Shown here: positions 23,886 to 32,270 of the stretch, in pieces
Position numbering within the stretch: the stretch's first letter is position 1
Layout: every line of letters starts with the position of its first letter
NCBI RefSeq assembly: GCF_937884665.1
Contig: NZ_CAKZYF010000002.1
Span: 1-32,270, forward strand
Source of the DNA: an uncultured Allomuricauda sp.
GTDB lineage: Bacteria; Bacteroidota; Bacteroidia; Flavobacteriales; Flavobacteriaceae
Direction of reading: 5' to 3'
Length of the DNA stretch: 32,270 nt
Program-made: the position numbers and the translations under genes
The notes under the pieces: model-generated
Told to the model about the DNA's origin: nothing
Seen by the model: the letters and a program-made list of their open reading frames with translations, nothing else
Database searches by the model: none

Positions 23886-24788
23886 TCAATAGGTCTTTAA
23901 GTTTTTTTCGTAGGTATTGTGAATCATAAGGATTAGAAGTCCAAACACTACGGCAGAAATAATAAGTACGGTATTGATTAGCCCTTCTACGGAAAAGGAA
24001 AGTCGGATGAGGATGGTCGATATAACAAAACCTGAATTTCGGATAACCTTATGAAATTTATCGGTGTAGAAGAAAGAGACCAATAACAGAACCACATCAA
24101 CAATGATGAGTACTGTAAAGAACTCATCAAAAAAAACGTTGTTCACATTTTTCAACGAGCCCAAGTCTTGATTGCCAGTAAAAAAGGTATTCAAGGACCA
24201 GCTTCCCAAGGTATGGGCCGCCAAAATTATCAGGATGGGCACAAGGGCCACGGAAATTACTTTTTTTAACTGAATGAACCGTTCGATGTTTGTAGGGGCA
24301 TCCTCGTCCTGGGGAGCAATTTTTTTTCGGGTGTTGTTCAATTTGTAAAACCAAAACAGCAGATAGAAAAGTAGTACTGAAGCAGTAATATCATAAGTAA
24401 ACTGGAGGTCTCCCTTAATACTGAACCAATCGGAACTCAACTGGAGGTTGGACAAGTCCTTGAACAGCCTACGTATGATTATTAAACTTATGATCTCATA
24501 CTGTTTTCCGATATATGTGGTTATCGACCGGGGCAAATAAAAGATGAGCAGGTATACTTCATAAATCAAAATGAAGGAAAATGGTGTGTATATGGCTGCT
24601 ATCGGATTTCCCAATAATTCGGACTTGTCCCCAAAAAGCGGTGTAAACTGGTTAATGAAAATAAGCAACAAGTGAACGACAAAACTTAGGATCGCCACTC
24701 CCAAGATAAAACGTTCACAGGTCTCCTTGGTTTTGTTGGAAAGTAAAAATTTGTAGAGAAAAGAAAGGGTGTTTCCGAATGGTGGCAT
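23886..24788 (-). CDS. Polytopic membrane protein of unknown function
   Basis: A 300-aa protein with about seven hydrophobic helices. The first is ILGVAILSFVVHLLLIFIN (28-46); others are near 67-85, 134-147, 178-196, 222-241, and two close to the C-terminus (TVLIISAVVFGLLILMIH). Helix three to four are linked by a charged cytosolic loop (NTRKKIAPQDEDAPTNIER). I do not recognise a family and see no catalytic or transport motif. It is divergent from the large envelope protein at 24920, sharing a 131-base control region (24789-24919) with no exact promoter match. Confidence 0.75.
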   Translation of the reverse strand: MPPFGNTLSFLYKFLLSNKTKETCERFILGVAILSFVVHLLLIFINQFTPLFGDKSELLGNPIAAIYTPFSFILIYEVYLLIFYLPRSITTYIGKQYEIISLIIIRRLFKDLSNLQLSSDWFSIKGDLQFTYDITASVLLFYLLFWFYKLNNTRKKIAPQDEDAPTNIERFIQLKKVISVALVPILIILAAHTLGSWSLNTFFTGNQDLGSLKNVNNVFFDEFFTVLIIVDVVLLLVSFFYTDKFHKVIRNSGFVISTILIRLSFSVEGLINTVLIISAVVFGLLILMIHNTYEKNLKTY

Positions 24789-24919
24789 TGTTAAAAATAG
24801 GAATAATCTTTAAACGAAGGTACTTCTTCCATCCGAAGGAGTTGATTACGGGCTAAAGTTGTGGTTTTGGATAAACTAAAAGGGTAGTGTTTCCCGTTAT
24901 ACTTCAAGACTTTCGTGCC

Positions 24920-26887
24920 ATGACCAAAAGACGTATTCTACTTGGATTTATGACCCTTGCCCTATTGTACATAGGTTACTTGGTGTATCTGTTGGTATTG
25001 TCCCCGAAGAGCAATTTGCAATCCATCTATCTTATTCCCAAGGATGCTGTTTTTGTAATTGAATCAGAAAAACCTGTAAAAAGCTGGAAAAAGATTCGAG
25101 AAGGAGACGCTTGGAGCCATCTTTTGAAGAATAACTATTTTGCCGAACTAACATCCAATATCCAGCAAGTCGATACGGTTTTTAGTGATCAACAACGGGT
25201 GTTCGAATTTTTGGATAATCGATCGCTCTTTATTTCCATCCATATGATTTCCCCAAAGGATTATGGTGTTTTTTATGTGTTGGATTTAAAGCGTATTGCC
25301 AAACTGAAGTTGCTCAAGACTTATCTGAACACACTTCTCAACGAAAACTATACCTTGAGCAAACGGCAGTACCACGATCATGAAATTTTGGAAATCTATG
25401 ATCGCCAGAGTAAAAAGACCATTTCCCTTTCCTTCATAAAAAACCAGATGATCGCTTCTTATACCCATTCTTTGGTAGAGGCAGCCATAGACCAATATGA
25501 AGAGCCCGTTTTGGGCAGAAATCTAAATTTCATTGCCATTAATGAGAAAGTGGGTTTTGAGAATCTGTTTCGGCTTTACGTCCAGTACAACCATTTGGAC
25601 GATTACATCAATGCGTTTTCAGATAGACCTGGGGATTGGGTGGATAGGATAAGCGAGAACTTTCTGTTTTCGGGCTTTCATTTTGATTTGGATAAGAACA
25701 ATACCTTGATCGCAAACGGGTACACCAATATCAGCAATACCAATGAGAGCTATCTGGAGGCGCTCCAAAAATCAGGAACAGCGAAAAGAAGTATCCCCAA
25801 TATAGCTCCTAAACGGACCGCACTTTATGTAAGCTATGGGTTCGATAGTTTTACAAGGTTCTATGAAAATTTTAAACAAGTCCAACAAGATAACCCCAAA
25901 CAGTTTGAGGAATATCAAATCGGAATTGAAAAACTGGAAAAGTTTCTCAAAATCAATATTGAAGAACATTTTATAAGCTGGATCGGCGATGAAATCGCCT
26001 TACTTCAAATAGAATCACAAATTACCAAAGGCAGGAATGATATGGCCTTGGTTCTCAAGACCGATGATATTGAAAAAGCGCGGATCAATTTGGGTTTTAT
26101 TTTGGACCAAATACGAAAAAAAACTCCGGTCAAGTTCAAAACAGTTTCGTACAAACAGCATGAAATCAACTTTCTTTCCATTAAAGGATTTTTCAAAATC
26201 TTGTTGGGTAATCGTTTCAAGGAATTGGACAAGCCCTATTTTACTCTCGTGGATGACTATGTAATTTTCAGTAATGACCCAAACACCTTGAAAAGTATCA
26301 TCAACGACATAATTGCAAAAAATACACTGTCCACCTCACTGGATTTCAAGGATTTTACAAAGGGCTTTAAGAAAAAATCAAGTCTTTTTGTGTACAGTAA
26401 CGTTCCGGTACTCTACAATAATATGTATGCTTTGGCAGATGGCAAGACCAAGTCCCAAATGCGAAAAAATAAGGACTTTATCATTTGCTTTCCCCAAGTG
26501 GGCTTGCAGATGACACCCGAGGATGACGTTTTTCAAAGCCGCTTGATCATTGATTATCAAAATGTAGATGAGGTAAAGACCAGAGTCCAGTTTAAAGAAA
26601 CTTCGGTCAAGGGAAGTGCCCAAAATCAGGAAGTGAACGAGACCATTTTTAGATTGCGACCTATTTATCCCAATGACTTGACCGCAAAAAGATTTATCAA
26701 AAAATATGCAAATGGGGCCGTTCAATTTGAAGTTGAACTAAAAGATGGGCTAAAACACGGGCGCTACACAGCGTATTATCCAGATGGAAGTGAAAAGATG
26801 ACAGGCCGTTTTCGTAAAGATATCCAGGTGGGCACTTGGCGCTACTTTGACAAGGATGGAAAACCGCTTCTGAGGAAAAAATTCTGA
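24920..26887 (+). CDS. Envelope protein with DUF3352-like body and YwqK/MORN-like C-terminal repeats
   Basis: A 655-aa protein with an N-terminal anchor, MTKRRILLGFMTLALLYIGY, so most of it lies outside the cytoplasm. The ATG at 24920 is preferred; the frame is also open from a GTG at 24887. The body has repeated strand-helix units with paired blocks (e.g. VFVIESEKPVKSWKKIREGD near 40, DDYVIFSNDPNTLKSIINDI), which resemble DUF3352-type proteins, though I am not certain. The last 55 residues contain FIKKYANGAVQFEVELKDG, then KHGRYTAYYPDGSEKMTGRF and VGTWRYFDKDGKPL: two to three YwqK/MORN-like repeats. That pairing is unusual. No function is known to me. It precedes the serine hydrolase by 64 bases. 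Confidence 0.75.
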   Translation: MTKRRILLGFMTLALLYIGYLVYLLVLSPKSNLQSIYLIPKDAVFVIESEKPVKSWKKIREGDAWSHLLKNNYFAELTSNIQQVDTVFSDQQRVFEFLDNRSLFISIHMISPKDYGVFYVLDLKRIAKLKLLKTYLNTLLNENYTLSKRQYHDHEILEIYDRQSKKTISLSFIKNQMIASYTHSLVEAAIDQYEEPVLGRNLNFIAINEKVGFENLFRLYVQYNHLDDYINAFSDRPGDWVDRISENFLFSGFHFDLDKNNTLIANGYTNISNTNESYLEALQKSGTAKRSIPNIAPKRTALYVSYGFDSFTRFYENFKQVQQDNPKQFEEYQIGIEKLEKFLKINIEEHFISWIGDEIALLQIESQITKGRNDMALVLKTDDIEKARINLGFILDQIRKKTPVKFKTVSYKQHEINFLSIKGFFKILLGNRFKELDKPYFTLVDDYVIFSNDPNTLKSIINDIIAKNTLSTSLDFKDFTKGFKKKSSLFVYSNVPVLYNNMYALADGKTKSQMRKNKDFIICFPQVGLQMTPEDDVFQSRLIIDYQNVDEVKTRVQFKETSVKGSAQNQEVNETIFRLRPIYPNDLTAKRFIKKYANGAVQFEVELKDGLKHGRYTAYYPDGSEKMTGRFRKDIQVGTWRYFDKDGKPLLRKKF

Positions 26888-26928
26888 TTTTAAACGGCAC
26901 TTTACAACACCTTCCAATAATCACTACC

Positions 26929-26956
26929 TTCATGCTTTCAAAAATTTCAGCATGAA
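26929..26956 (+). promoter_or_regulatory. Hairpin overlapping the start of the serine hydrolase gene
   Basis: TTCATGCT (26929-26936) pairs perfectly with AGCATGAA (26949-26956) around a 12-base A/T-rich loop. The right arm contains the ATG at 26952. In mRNA it could hide the start codon; as DNA it could be an operator. No T-run follows. Confidence 0.35.
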
Positions 26957-28106
26957 ACGCATACTTATAAGTCTTCTCTTTGTTTGTGTAGGTACTTTTT
27001 TAACGGCCCAGGATTCGTATTTCCCAGAACGCTACGCCGAATGGTCCAGGGTAGATATCCAAAAACAGTCTTACAATTCCCAAACATTGGAAAGAGCGAT
27101 AGCATTTGCCAAGGAAAACGAGTATTCAGGTTCAAAGGATTTGCGCCAAGCTATCTTAAAAGGTTTTCAACGTGAACCCTTTCATGAAATCCTGGGTCCC
27201 ACCAAAAAACGGGGAGGGCCGGCAGGAATGATTTTAAAAGGGGGATATTTGGTCGCTTCCTGGGGGGATACCCGTCGCGTGGATATGACCTTTAGCGTAA
27301 CCAAGAGCTTTTTGTCTACCATGGCCGGAATTGCTTTGGACAAAGGCCTGATTTCAAGTACGGATGATAAGGTGGGGCAATATATCTGGGACGGTACTTT
27401 TGATGGAGTACACAATGCTAAAATCACTTGGGCACATTTACTGCAGCAGAATTCCGATTGGTCCGGTCAGCTTTGGGGCCTAAAAGATTGGGCGGACAGA
27501 CCGCCGCGTGAGGGCGCTTTGGATGATTGGAAATATCGGGAGCTTCGGGAACCAGGTACGGTAATGGAATATAACGATGTCCGTGTGAATGTGCTCGCCT
27601 ATTCCTTGACCCATCTTTGGAGAAATCCCTTGCCAAAGGTCCTTAAAGAACATATCATGGATGCCATTGGCGCATCCACCAGTTGGCGTTGGTTTGGTTA
27701 TGATCATGCCTGGACCACAATTGATGGCTTAAAAATGAAATCCGTGACCGGGGGAGGCCACTCCGGTGCGGGACTTTTCATTAGTACTGAGGACATGGCC
27801 CGATTTGGATTGCTTTTCCAAAACAACGGTGTCTGGAACGGGAAACGCCTGTTAAGTGAAAGTTGGATTAAAAAGGCAACTACCCCTTCCGTGCCCAATG
27901 TCAACTACGGTTATATGTGGTGGTTGAACCAAAAAGAGGGGAATCGTTATTGGGAAGGAGTTCCAGAGCATGTATTCTATGCTGCTGGTTTTGGGGGTAA
28001 TTTTATTGTGGTTGACCAAGAAAAGGATTTGGTTATTGTGACCCGTTGGTTAGAGCCCAACAAAATTGGGGAGTTTGTAAAGCAGGTCTATTCAGCGCTT
28101 CAGTAG
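26952..28106 (+). CDS. Secreted serine hydrolase, beta-lactamase class C/S12 family
   Basis: A 384-aa member of the penicillin-binding/class C fold. MKRILISLLFVCVGTFLTAQ is a signal peptide, cut near AQDSY, so it is periplasmic. The active-site SxxK motif is SVTKS (Ser115, Lys118), and the Tyr motif is YNDVRVN (Tyr207). The region HSGAGLFISTEDMARFGLLF is a familiar S12 feature, and AAGFGGNFIVVD corresponds to the third (KTG/HxG) box, here without Lys or His. The enzyme may be an esterase, peptidase or beta-lactamase-like protein. It converges with the Dph6-like gene and the two overlap by 15 bases at their 3' ends. Confidence 0.92.
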   Translation: MKRILISLLFVCVGTFLTAQDSYFPERYAEWSRVDIQKQSYNSQTLERAIAFAKENEYSGSKDLRQAILKGFQREPFHEILGPTKKRGGPAGMILKGGYLVASWGDTRRVDMTFSVTKSFLSTMAGIALDKGLISSTDDKVGQYIWDGTFDGVHNAKITWAHLLQQNSDWSGQLWGLKDWADRPPREGALDDWKYRELREPGTVMEYNDVRVNVLAYSLTHLWRNPLPKVLKEHIMDAIGASTSWRWFGYDHAWTTIDGLKMKSVTGGGHSGAGLFISTEDMARFGLLFQNNGVWNGKRLLSESWIKKATTPSVPNVNYGYMWWLNQKEGNRYWEGVPEHVFYAAGFGGNFIVVDQEKDLVIVTRWLEPNKIGEFVKQVYSALQ

Positions 28107-28793
28107 GATATCGCAAAATCCAAATGGGATTTGATTTCCTTCGCCGATTGGGTCATCATAGGATTTGAAAACTACTTCCCCCAGTGTAAACGGAATAGGA
28201 TAATTAAAGATAGGACCATCAAAACAAAAGGTGTGGAACTCCCCATTTTCTCCGCAGGGGTCCACATTTTTGGGAAACTTTTCCATAAGTCCCAAAGAAA
28301 GTTCCTTTCCCAGAAAAGACTTGTCCAATTTAAATTGGTTTACGCAAACAATAACCGCCCTAAAACCCAAATCGAGGAACTCCCGAAGTAACGCTGTAGT
28401 ATCCTTTTTCCAAAGGGGAAAAACAGCTTCGACCCCCAATGGAAGTAGCATATCCTCCCTATACCTTTTTAAATCCTCCAAGAAAATATCCCCATAAGCC
28501 GTATGGGTATAGCCTTGGGATTTTAAATCCAATACTTTGTTTTTCATCAAGGTATTGTACTGCTCCCTATTTGGATTTTCCGGGACTTCCCATACGTCCA
28601 AAGAAATGCCGATGGCCGCCGCTTGGGCTTCCAGTGCACTTTTGCGCAGACCGTGCATGGAAACGCGGTCATGGTGTGCGTTCACCTTTGTTAGCAGACG
28701 GTCAATTGAGCTGTTCCCGTCTCGAATTAAATAGTGAAGAGCCAGAGCAGAATCCTTGCCGGAACTCCAATTGAAAAAGGTTTTTTGTTTCAT
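28092..28793 (-). CDS. Dph6-like ATP pyrophosphatase (adenine nucleotide alpha-hydrolase)
   Basis: A 233-aa N-type ATP pyrophosphatase. It contains the PP-loop WSSGKDSA (residues 9-16), SMHGLRKSALEAQAAAIG, QGYTHTAYGDIFLEDLKRYRE and GENGEFHTF (181-189), the usual marks of the Dph6/MJ0570-related group. In eukaryotes Dph6 makes diphthamide from diphthine, but bacteria lack diphthamide, so the bacterial reaction is unknown. Its ATG overlaps the mfd stop as ATGA (28793-28790), so it is translationally coupled to mfd. The 3' end overlaps the serine hydrolase gene on the other strand by 15 bases. Confidence 0.9.
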   Translation of the reverse strand: MKQKTFFNWSSGKDSALALHYLIRDGNSSIDRLLTKVNAHHDRVSMHGLRKSALEAQAAAIGISLDVWEVPENPNREQYNTLMKNKVLDLKSQGYTHTAYGDIFLEDLKRYREDMLLPLGVEAVFPLWKKDTTALLREFLDLGFRAVIVCVNQFKLDKSFLGKELSLGLMEKFPKNVDPCGENGEFHTFCFDGPIFNYPIPFTLGEVVFKSYDDPIGEGNQIPFGFCDILLKR

Positions 28794-31700
28794 TTGACCG
28801 GAAGTGGAAATTCGGTAGAAGCTCTAAGTGGATTGAGCATTTTTAGCGCTTGGGTAACCGTATCTATTTTCTCGAACACCAATAGCAACCGCAATCCATT
28901 TCGGGTTTGTTTTTCCTTAAGCTGACATACCCTTGGATTTTTCTGCACATAATCAAGTACTCTTGTAAAGTTGGGGCTTTGATAAAAATCAGATTGTTGG
29001 TCGGCAATAAAATAGCCCAATAACTTTCCCTTTTTTAGGATGACCCTTTCCAAACCAATGCCATTGGCCAGCCATTTTATTCGAACCGAATTCAATAAGT
29101 CCAGGGCCTGCCTGGGCAACTCGCCAAATCGGTCTACCAATTGGGCTTCAAATTCGCGTAGACCCTCTTCATCCTGCACTTCGTTCAGTTGTGTGTAGAG
29201 ATTAAGGCGTTCTGTGATGTTGTTGATATAGTCATCCGGGAAAAGGAGTTCAAAATCAGTATCCAATTGGGTTTCTTTTACGTATACCTTTTCTTTTTCA
29301 CCCTCCACCTCATCATAGAGTTCCTTGAATTCGTTCTCCTTCAACTCGTCTATCGCTTCGGCCAATATTTTTTGGTAGGTCTCAAAACCGATTTCATTAA
29401 TAAATCCACTCTGCTCGCCACCCAATAAATCTCCAGCCCCTCGGATTTCAAGGTCTTTCATGGCGATATTGAAACCACTGCCCAGCTCGGTAAATTGGGC
29501 CAAAGCCTCAATACGTTTTCGGGCTTCGGTGGTCATCGCTTCATAAGGTGGTGTGATGAAGAAACAGAATGCTTTTTTGTTGCTTCGGCCCACACGTCCC
29601 CGCATCTGGTGCAGGTCGCTCAATCCGAAATTATTGGCGTTGTGTATGAAAATGGTATTGGCATTGGTCACGTCCAAACCGCTTTCCACAATCGTCGTGG
29701 ACACGAGAACATCAAACTCCCCGTTCATAAAGGCCAACATCAGTTGCTCCAGCTTTTTGCCCTCCATTTGCCCGTGACCAATTTTGATTTTCGCACTGGG
29801 TACCAAGCGTTGCAACATGCCGGCCACTTCCTGGATGTTTTCAATACGGTTATGGATAAAAAACACTTGCCCCCCACGTTGGATCTCATACGAAATGGCA
29901 TCCCGAACAACTTCCTCGTTCAAACGGATCACCCTACTCTCAATAGGATAGCGATTTGGAGGAGGGGTATTGATGATGGATAGGTCACGGGCAGCCATCA
30001 AACTGAACTGCAAGGTCCTTGGAATGGGCGTAGCGGTCAAAGTGAGCACATCCACATTTTCCTTTATGGATTTCAATTTATCCTTAACCGAGACCCCAAA
30101 CTTTTGCTCTTCATCCACAATTAAAAGTCCCAAATCCTTGAACTGCACGTTTTTGTTCACCAGTTGGTGGGTGCCAATGACAATATCGATCTTTCCCAGG
30201 GCGAGACGTTCCAGAATATCGCGTTTTTCCTTAGCTGTCCGAAATCGGTTGAGGTAATCCACCGTCACGGGAAGCTCTGCCAGTCGCTTGGCAAAGGTGG
30301 TATTGTGCTGAAATGCCAAAATGGTGGTGGGTACAAGGACCGCCACTTGTTTGCCGTTGTCCACTGCTTTAAATGCCGCACGGATCGCCACTTCGGTCTT
30401 TCCAAAACCAACATCCCCGCATATCAAACGGTCCATGGGGCGCTCACTTTCCATATCTTTTTTTACATCCTGGGTGGCCTTGCCCTGGTCTGGGGTGTCC
30501 TCATAAATGAAAGAAGCTTCCAGTTCATGCTGTAGGTAACTGTCCGGGGCATATTGGAACCCCTTTTCCATACGGCGTTTGGCGTACACTTTGATGAGGT
30601 CAAAAGCAATTTGCTTGACCCGACTTTTGGGTTTCTGCTTTAGTTTTTTCCTGGACGCCGAACCCAGTTTATAGATTTTGGGTGCTGCGCCGTCCTTACC
30701 GTTGTATTTTGAGATTTTGTGCAGTGAATGGATGCTGACATATAAAATATCCCTATCGCCATAAAACAACTTGATGGCCTCCTGTTTTTTGCCCTCAACG
30801 TCAATTTTTTGAAGTCCGCCGAATTTACCGATGCCGTGGTCAATATGTGTTACATAGTCCCCCACCTCCAATTTGGTGAGTTCTTTTAAGGTGATGGCCT
30901 GCTTTTTGGCATATCCATTTTTCAGATGGAACTTATGGTAGCGTTCAAAAATTTGATGGTCCGTGTAACAGGCCATACCAAGGTCATGGTCCACAAATCC
31001 TTGGTACAACGGAAAGACCAACGTTTGGTAATGTACCTCTTCTTGTACATCTTCAAAGATGTCGTGGAAGCGTTTGGCCTGTTGTTCCGAAGCACAAAAA
31101 ATAAAGTTCGTGAATCCGGATTTATGGTTTTCACTCAAATTTTCAATAAGCAGGTCAAACTTTTTGTTGAAAGAAGGTTGTCCTTTTGTGTTAAAGGGGA
31201 TACCTATTTCGTCTGTTCGTTTCCCGAGTGTGCCCGTGGTGACGGATGAAGGTTCCAACGCGACCAACTTAAAGTCTTTTAGGTGCGTTTTCAGTAAAGT
31301 GGAATGGACAAAAAGCTCATCCGGTTTCGCATGTTTAAGCTCTCCCTGCAGTTTTGAAAAACTCTCTTCAGCCTTTTCAAAAAACGAATCGATCCTGTCA
31401 TACACGAGATTTAGGTTCTTCGAAAAGATGACCGTTTCTGGTGAAATGTATTTTAAAAAGCTCTCCCGGGTCTCTTGCAAGAACTTGTTCTCCACATTGG
31501 GAATGACAGTGATGCGCTTCACCTTGTCCGTGGAAAGCTGGGTCTCTACATCGAAGGTACGGATGCTATCCACCTCATCCCCAAAAAACTCGATGCGATA
31601 GGGTTCCTCATGCGAAAAGGAAAACACATCCACAATACCGCCGCGCACTGAAAATTCACCAGGTTCCGTGACAAAATCCACTCGTTTAAATTGGTATTCA

Positions 31701-32179
31701 AAGAGCACTTCATTCAAAAAATCCAGCGAAAGGGTATCACCCAACTTTACTTTTAGGGTGTTCTTGTCGAGTTGCTTCCGGGTGACCACTTTTTCAAAAA
31801 GTGCATCGGGATAGGTAACGATGATCGCGGGTTTCTTTCGCGAGTTGATGCGGTTTAGCACCTCGGCACGCAACAGCACATTGGCATTGTCGGTTTCCTC
31901 GATTTGATACGGTCTGCGGTAACTTCCTGGGTAGAACAGTACTTCTGTTTCCCCCAACATCTGCTCCAGATCGTTCAGGAAATACGCAGCTTCTTCTTTA
32001 TCGTTCAATACTACTAGAAAAGGAAGTTCACTGGATTTGAAGGCGTGGGCCAGTACAAAGGAAAGGGCCGAACCTGTAAGTCCTTCAAGTGTAATATTTT
32101 GGGATTGGGATAGAGCTTCCCCTAGTTTCCTGAGCTGGGGAGACTTTTCATATCGATTGGAAATAGATGCAAGGGACAA
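28790..32179 (-). CDS. mfd: Transcription-repair coupling factor Mfd
   Basis: Mfd removes RNA polymerase stalled at DNA damage and recruits UvrA. At 1129 aa it is full length. The N-terminal UvrB-like part runs to about residue 230 and includes EFSVRGGIVDVFSF. The RNA polymerase-interaction domain lies near 435-498 (VGDYVTHIDHGIGKFGGLQK). The translocase follows, with Walker A GDVGFGKTE (588-596), DEEQ box (689-692), and TATPIPRTLQFSL. The C-terminal domain is also present. The frame opens with TTG at 32179; no ATG or GTG lies between it and the in-frame TAA a few codons upstream. A perfect -7 element (TATATTTG) at 32203-32196 places the transcription start just before that TTG, which supports it. 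Confidence 0.96.
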   Translation of the reverse strand: MSLASISNRYEKSPQLRKLGEALSQSQNITLEGLTGSALSFVLAHAFKSSELPFLVVLNDKEEAAYFLNDLEQMLGETEVLFYPGSYRRPYQIEETDNANVLLRAEVLNRINSRKKPAIIVTYPDALFEKVVTRKQLDKNTLKVKLGDTLSLDFLNEVLFEYQFKRVDFVTEPGEFSVRGGIVDVFSFSHEEPYRIEFFGDEVDSIRTFDVETQLSTDKVKRITVIPNVENKFLQETRESFLKYISPETVIFSKNLNLVYDRIDSFFEKAEESFSKLQGELKHAKPDELFVHSTLLKTHLKDFKLVALEPSSVTTGTLGKRTDEIGIPFNTKGQPSFNKKFDLLIENLSENHKSGFTNFIFCASEQQAKRFHDIFEDVQEEVHYQTLVFPLYQGFVDHDLGMACYTDHQIFERYHKFHLKNGYAKKQAITLKELTKLEVGDYVTHIDHGIGKFGGLQKIDVEGKKQEAIKLFYGDRDILYVSIHSLHKISKYNGKDGAAPKIYKLGSASRKKLKQKPKSRVKQIAFDLIKVYAKRRMEKGFQYAPDSYLQHELEASFIYEDTPDQGKATQDVKKDMESERPMDRLICGDVGFGKTEVAIRAAFKAVDNGKQVAVLVPTTILAFQHNTTFAKRLAELPVTVDYLNRFRTAKEKRDILERLALGKIDIVIGTHQLVNKNVQFKDLGLLIVDEEQKFGVSVKDKLKSIKENVDVLTLTATPIPRTLQFSLMAARDLSIINTPPPNRYPIESRVIRLNEEVVRDAISYEIQRGGQVFFIHNRIENIQEVAGMLQRLVPSAKIKIGHGQMEGKKLEQLMLAFMNGEFDVLVSTTIVESGLDVTNANTIFIHNANNFGLSDLHQMRGRVGRSNKKAFCFFITPPYEAMTTEARKRIEALAQFTELGSGFNIAMKDLEIRGAGDLLGGEQSGFINEIGFETYQKILAEAIDELKENEFKELYDEVEGEKEKVYVKETQLDTDFELLFPDDYINNITERLNLYTQLNEVQDEEGLREFEAQLVDRFGELPRQALDLLNSVRIKWLANGIGLERVILKKGKLLGYFIADQQSDFYQSPNFTRVLDYVQKNPRVCQLKEKQTRNGLRLLLVFEKIDTVTQALKMLNPLRASTEFPLPVK

Positions 32180-32195
32180 TCGAAAAAATTTGTGG

Positions 32196-32203
32196 CAAAT
32201 ATA
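32196..32203 (-). promoter_or_regulatory. mfd: mfd -7 promoter element
   Basis: The minus strand reads TATATTTG, an exact TAnnTTTG, about 17 bases before the TTG start at 32179. A TTC rather than TTG lies at the -33 distance. The remaining bases to 32270 hold no gene that I can support. Confidence 0.5.
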
Positions 32204-32270
32204 CAGTTAATCGGATATTGAAGGAATAGGGGAGCGTGTAAAGTTTTTGGTTTTAGAAATCTTGATAGGT

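Noticed and set aside
29495..29983. 162-codon plus-strand open frame inside mfd
   Set aside because: It lies entirely antisense to conserved Mfd helicase coding sequence and shows no family features; the same holds for 30164-30535 and 31059-31601.
1..32270. CRISPR arrays, tRNA or rRNA genes, insertion sequences, phage genes
   Set aside because: No regularly spaced direct repeats, cloverleaf-like sequences, transposase motifs or integration signatures were seen on either strand.

Overview
The window looks like chromosomal DNA of a marine member of the Flavobacteriaceae (Bacteroidota). Signs are a TonB-dependent receptor with a carboxypeptidase-regulatory-like N-terminus, Bacteroidota -7 elements (TAnnTTTG) just upstream of several start codons, a type IX secretion tail on a DUF1501 protein, a Lacal_2735-type small protein and a Bacteroidetes-style MetG with a C-terminal EMAP domain. 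I see no rRNA, tRNA, insertion sequence, phage gene or CRISPR array. No gene-free stretch exceeds 300 bp; the longest is about 265 bp (13185-13449).

Layout. 1-8295 (+): a receptor truncated by the window edge, then a GH63-type mannosylglycerate/glucosylglycerate hydrolase, a GNAT acetyltransferase, a sodium:solute symporter, a secreted S66 LD-carboxypeptidase and a glycerate kinase. Several of these overlap or sit within a few bases of each other. The hydrolase would release glycerate and the kinase would phosphorylate it, so I read this as a candidate uptake and catabolism locus for glycerate-linked compatible solutes. 8297-10204: a minus-strand GNAT and a small conserved gene, a VOC protein and a DUF3052 protein. 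10384-13184: a 54-aa Lacal_2735 gene, then a minus-strand trio of membrane-anchored small protein, HTTM-like membrane protein and ATP-grasp enzyme. 13450-15103: a short SSB, a secreted unknown, a tiny Cys/Lys-rich protein and ferritin.

15170-19014 (-): metG, a histone-deacetylase-like gene and a PAP2 phosphatase. metG carries an in-frame TAA and two further unexpected changes 15-19 bases away. 19174-22637: a small basic protein, then a DUF1800/DUF1501 pair; the DUF1501 protein has both a Tat signal and a T9SS tail. 22808-26887: YraN, an ACT-like regulator, a membrane protein and a large envelope protein ending in YwqK/MORN-like repeats. 26952-32179: a secreted serine hydrolase, a Dph6-like ATP pyrophosphatase and mfd, which appears to use a TTG start.

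The most notable points are the proposed glycosylglycerate locus with an internal hairpin, the lesion in metG, the uncharacterised HTTM/ATP-grasp trio, and the 53-aa Cys-rich gene at 14361-14522.
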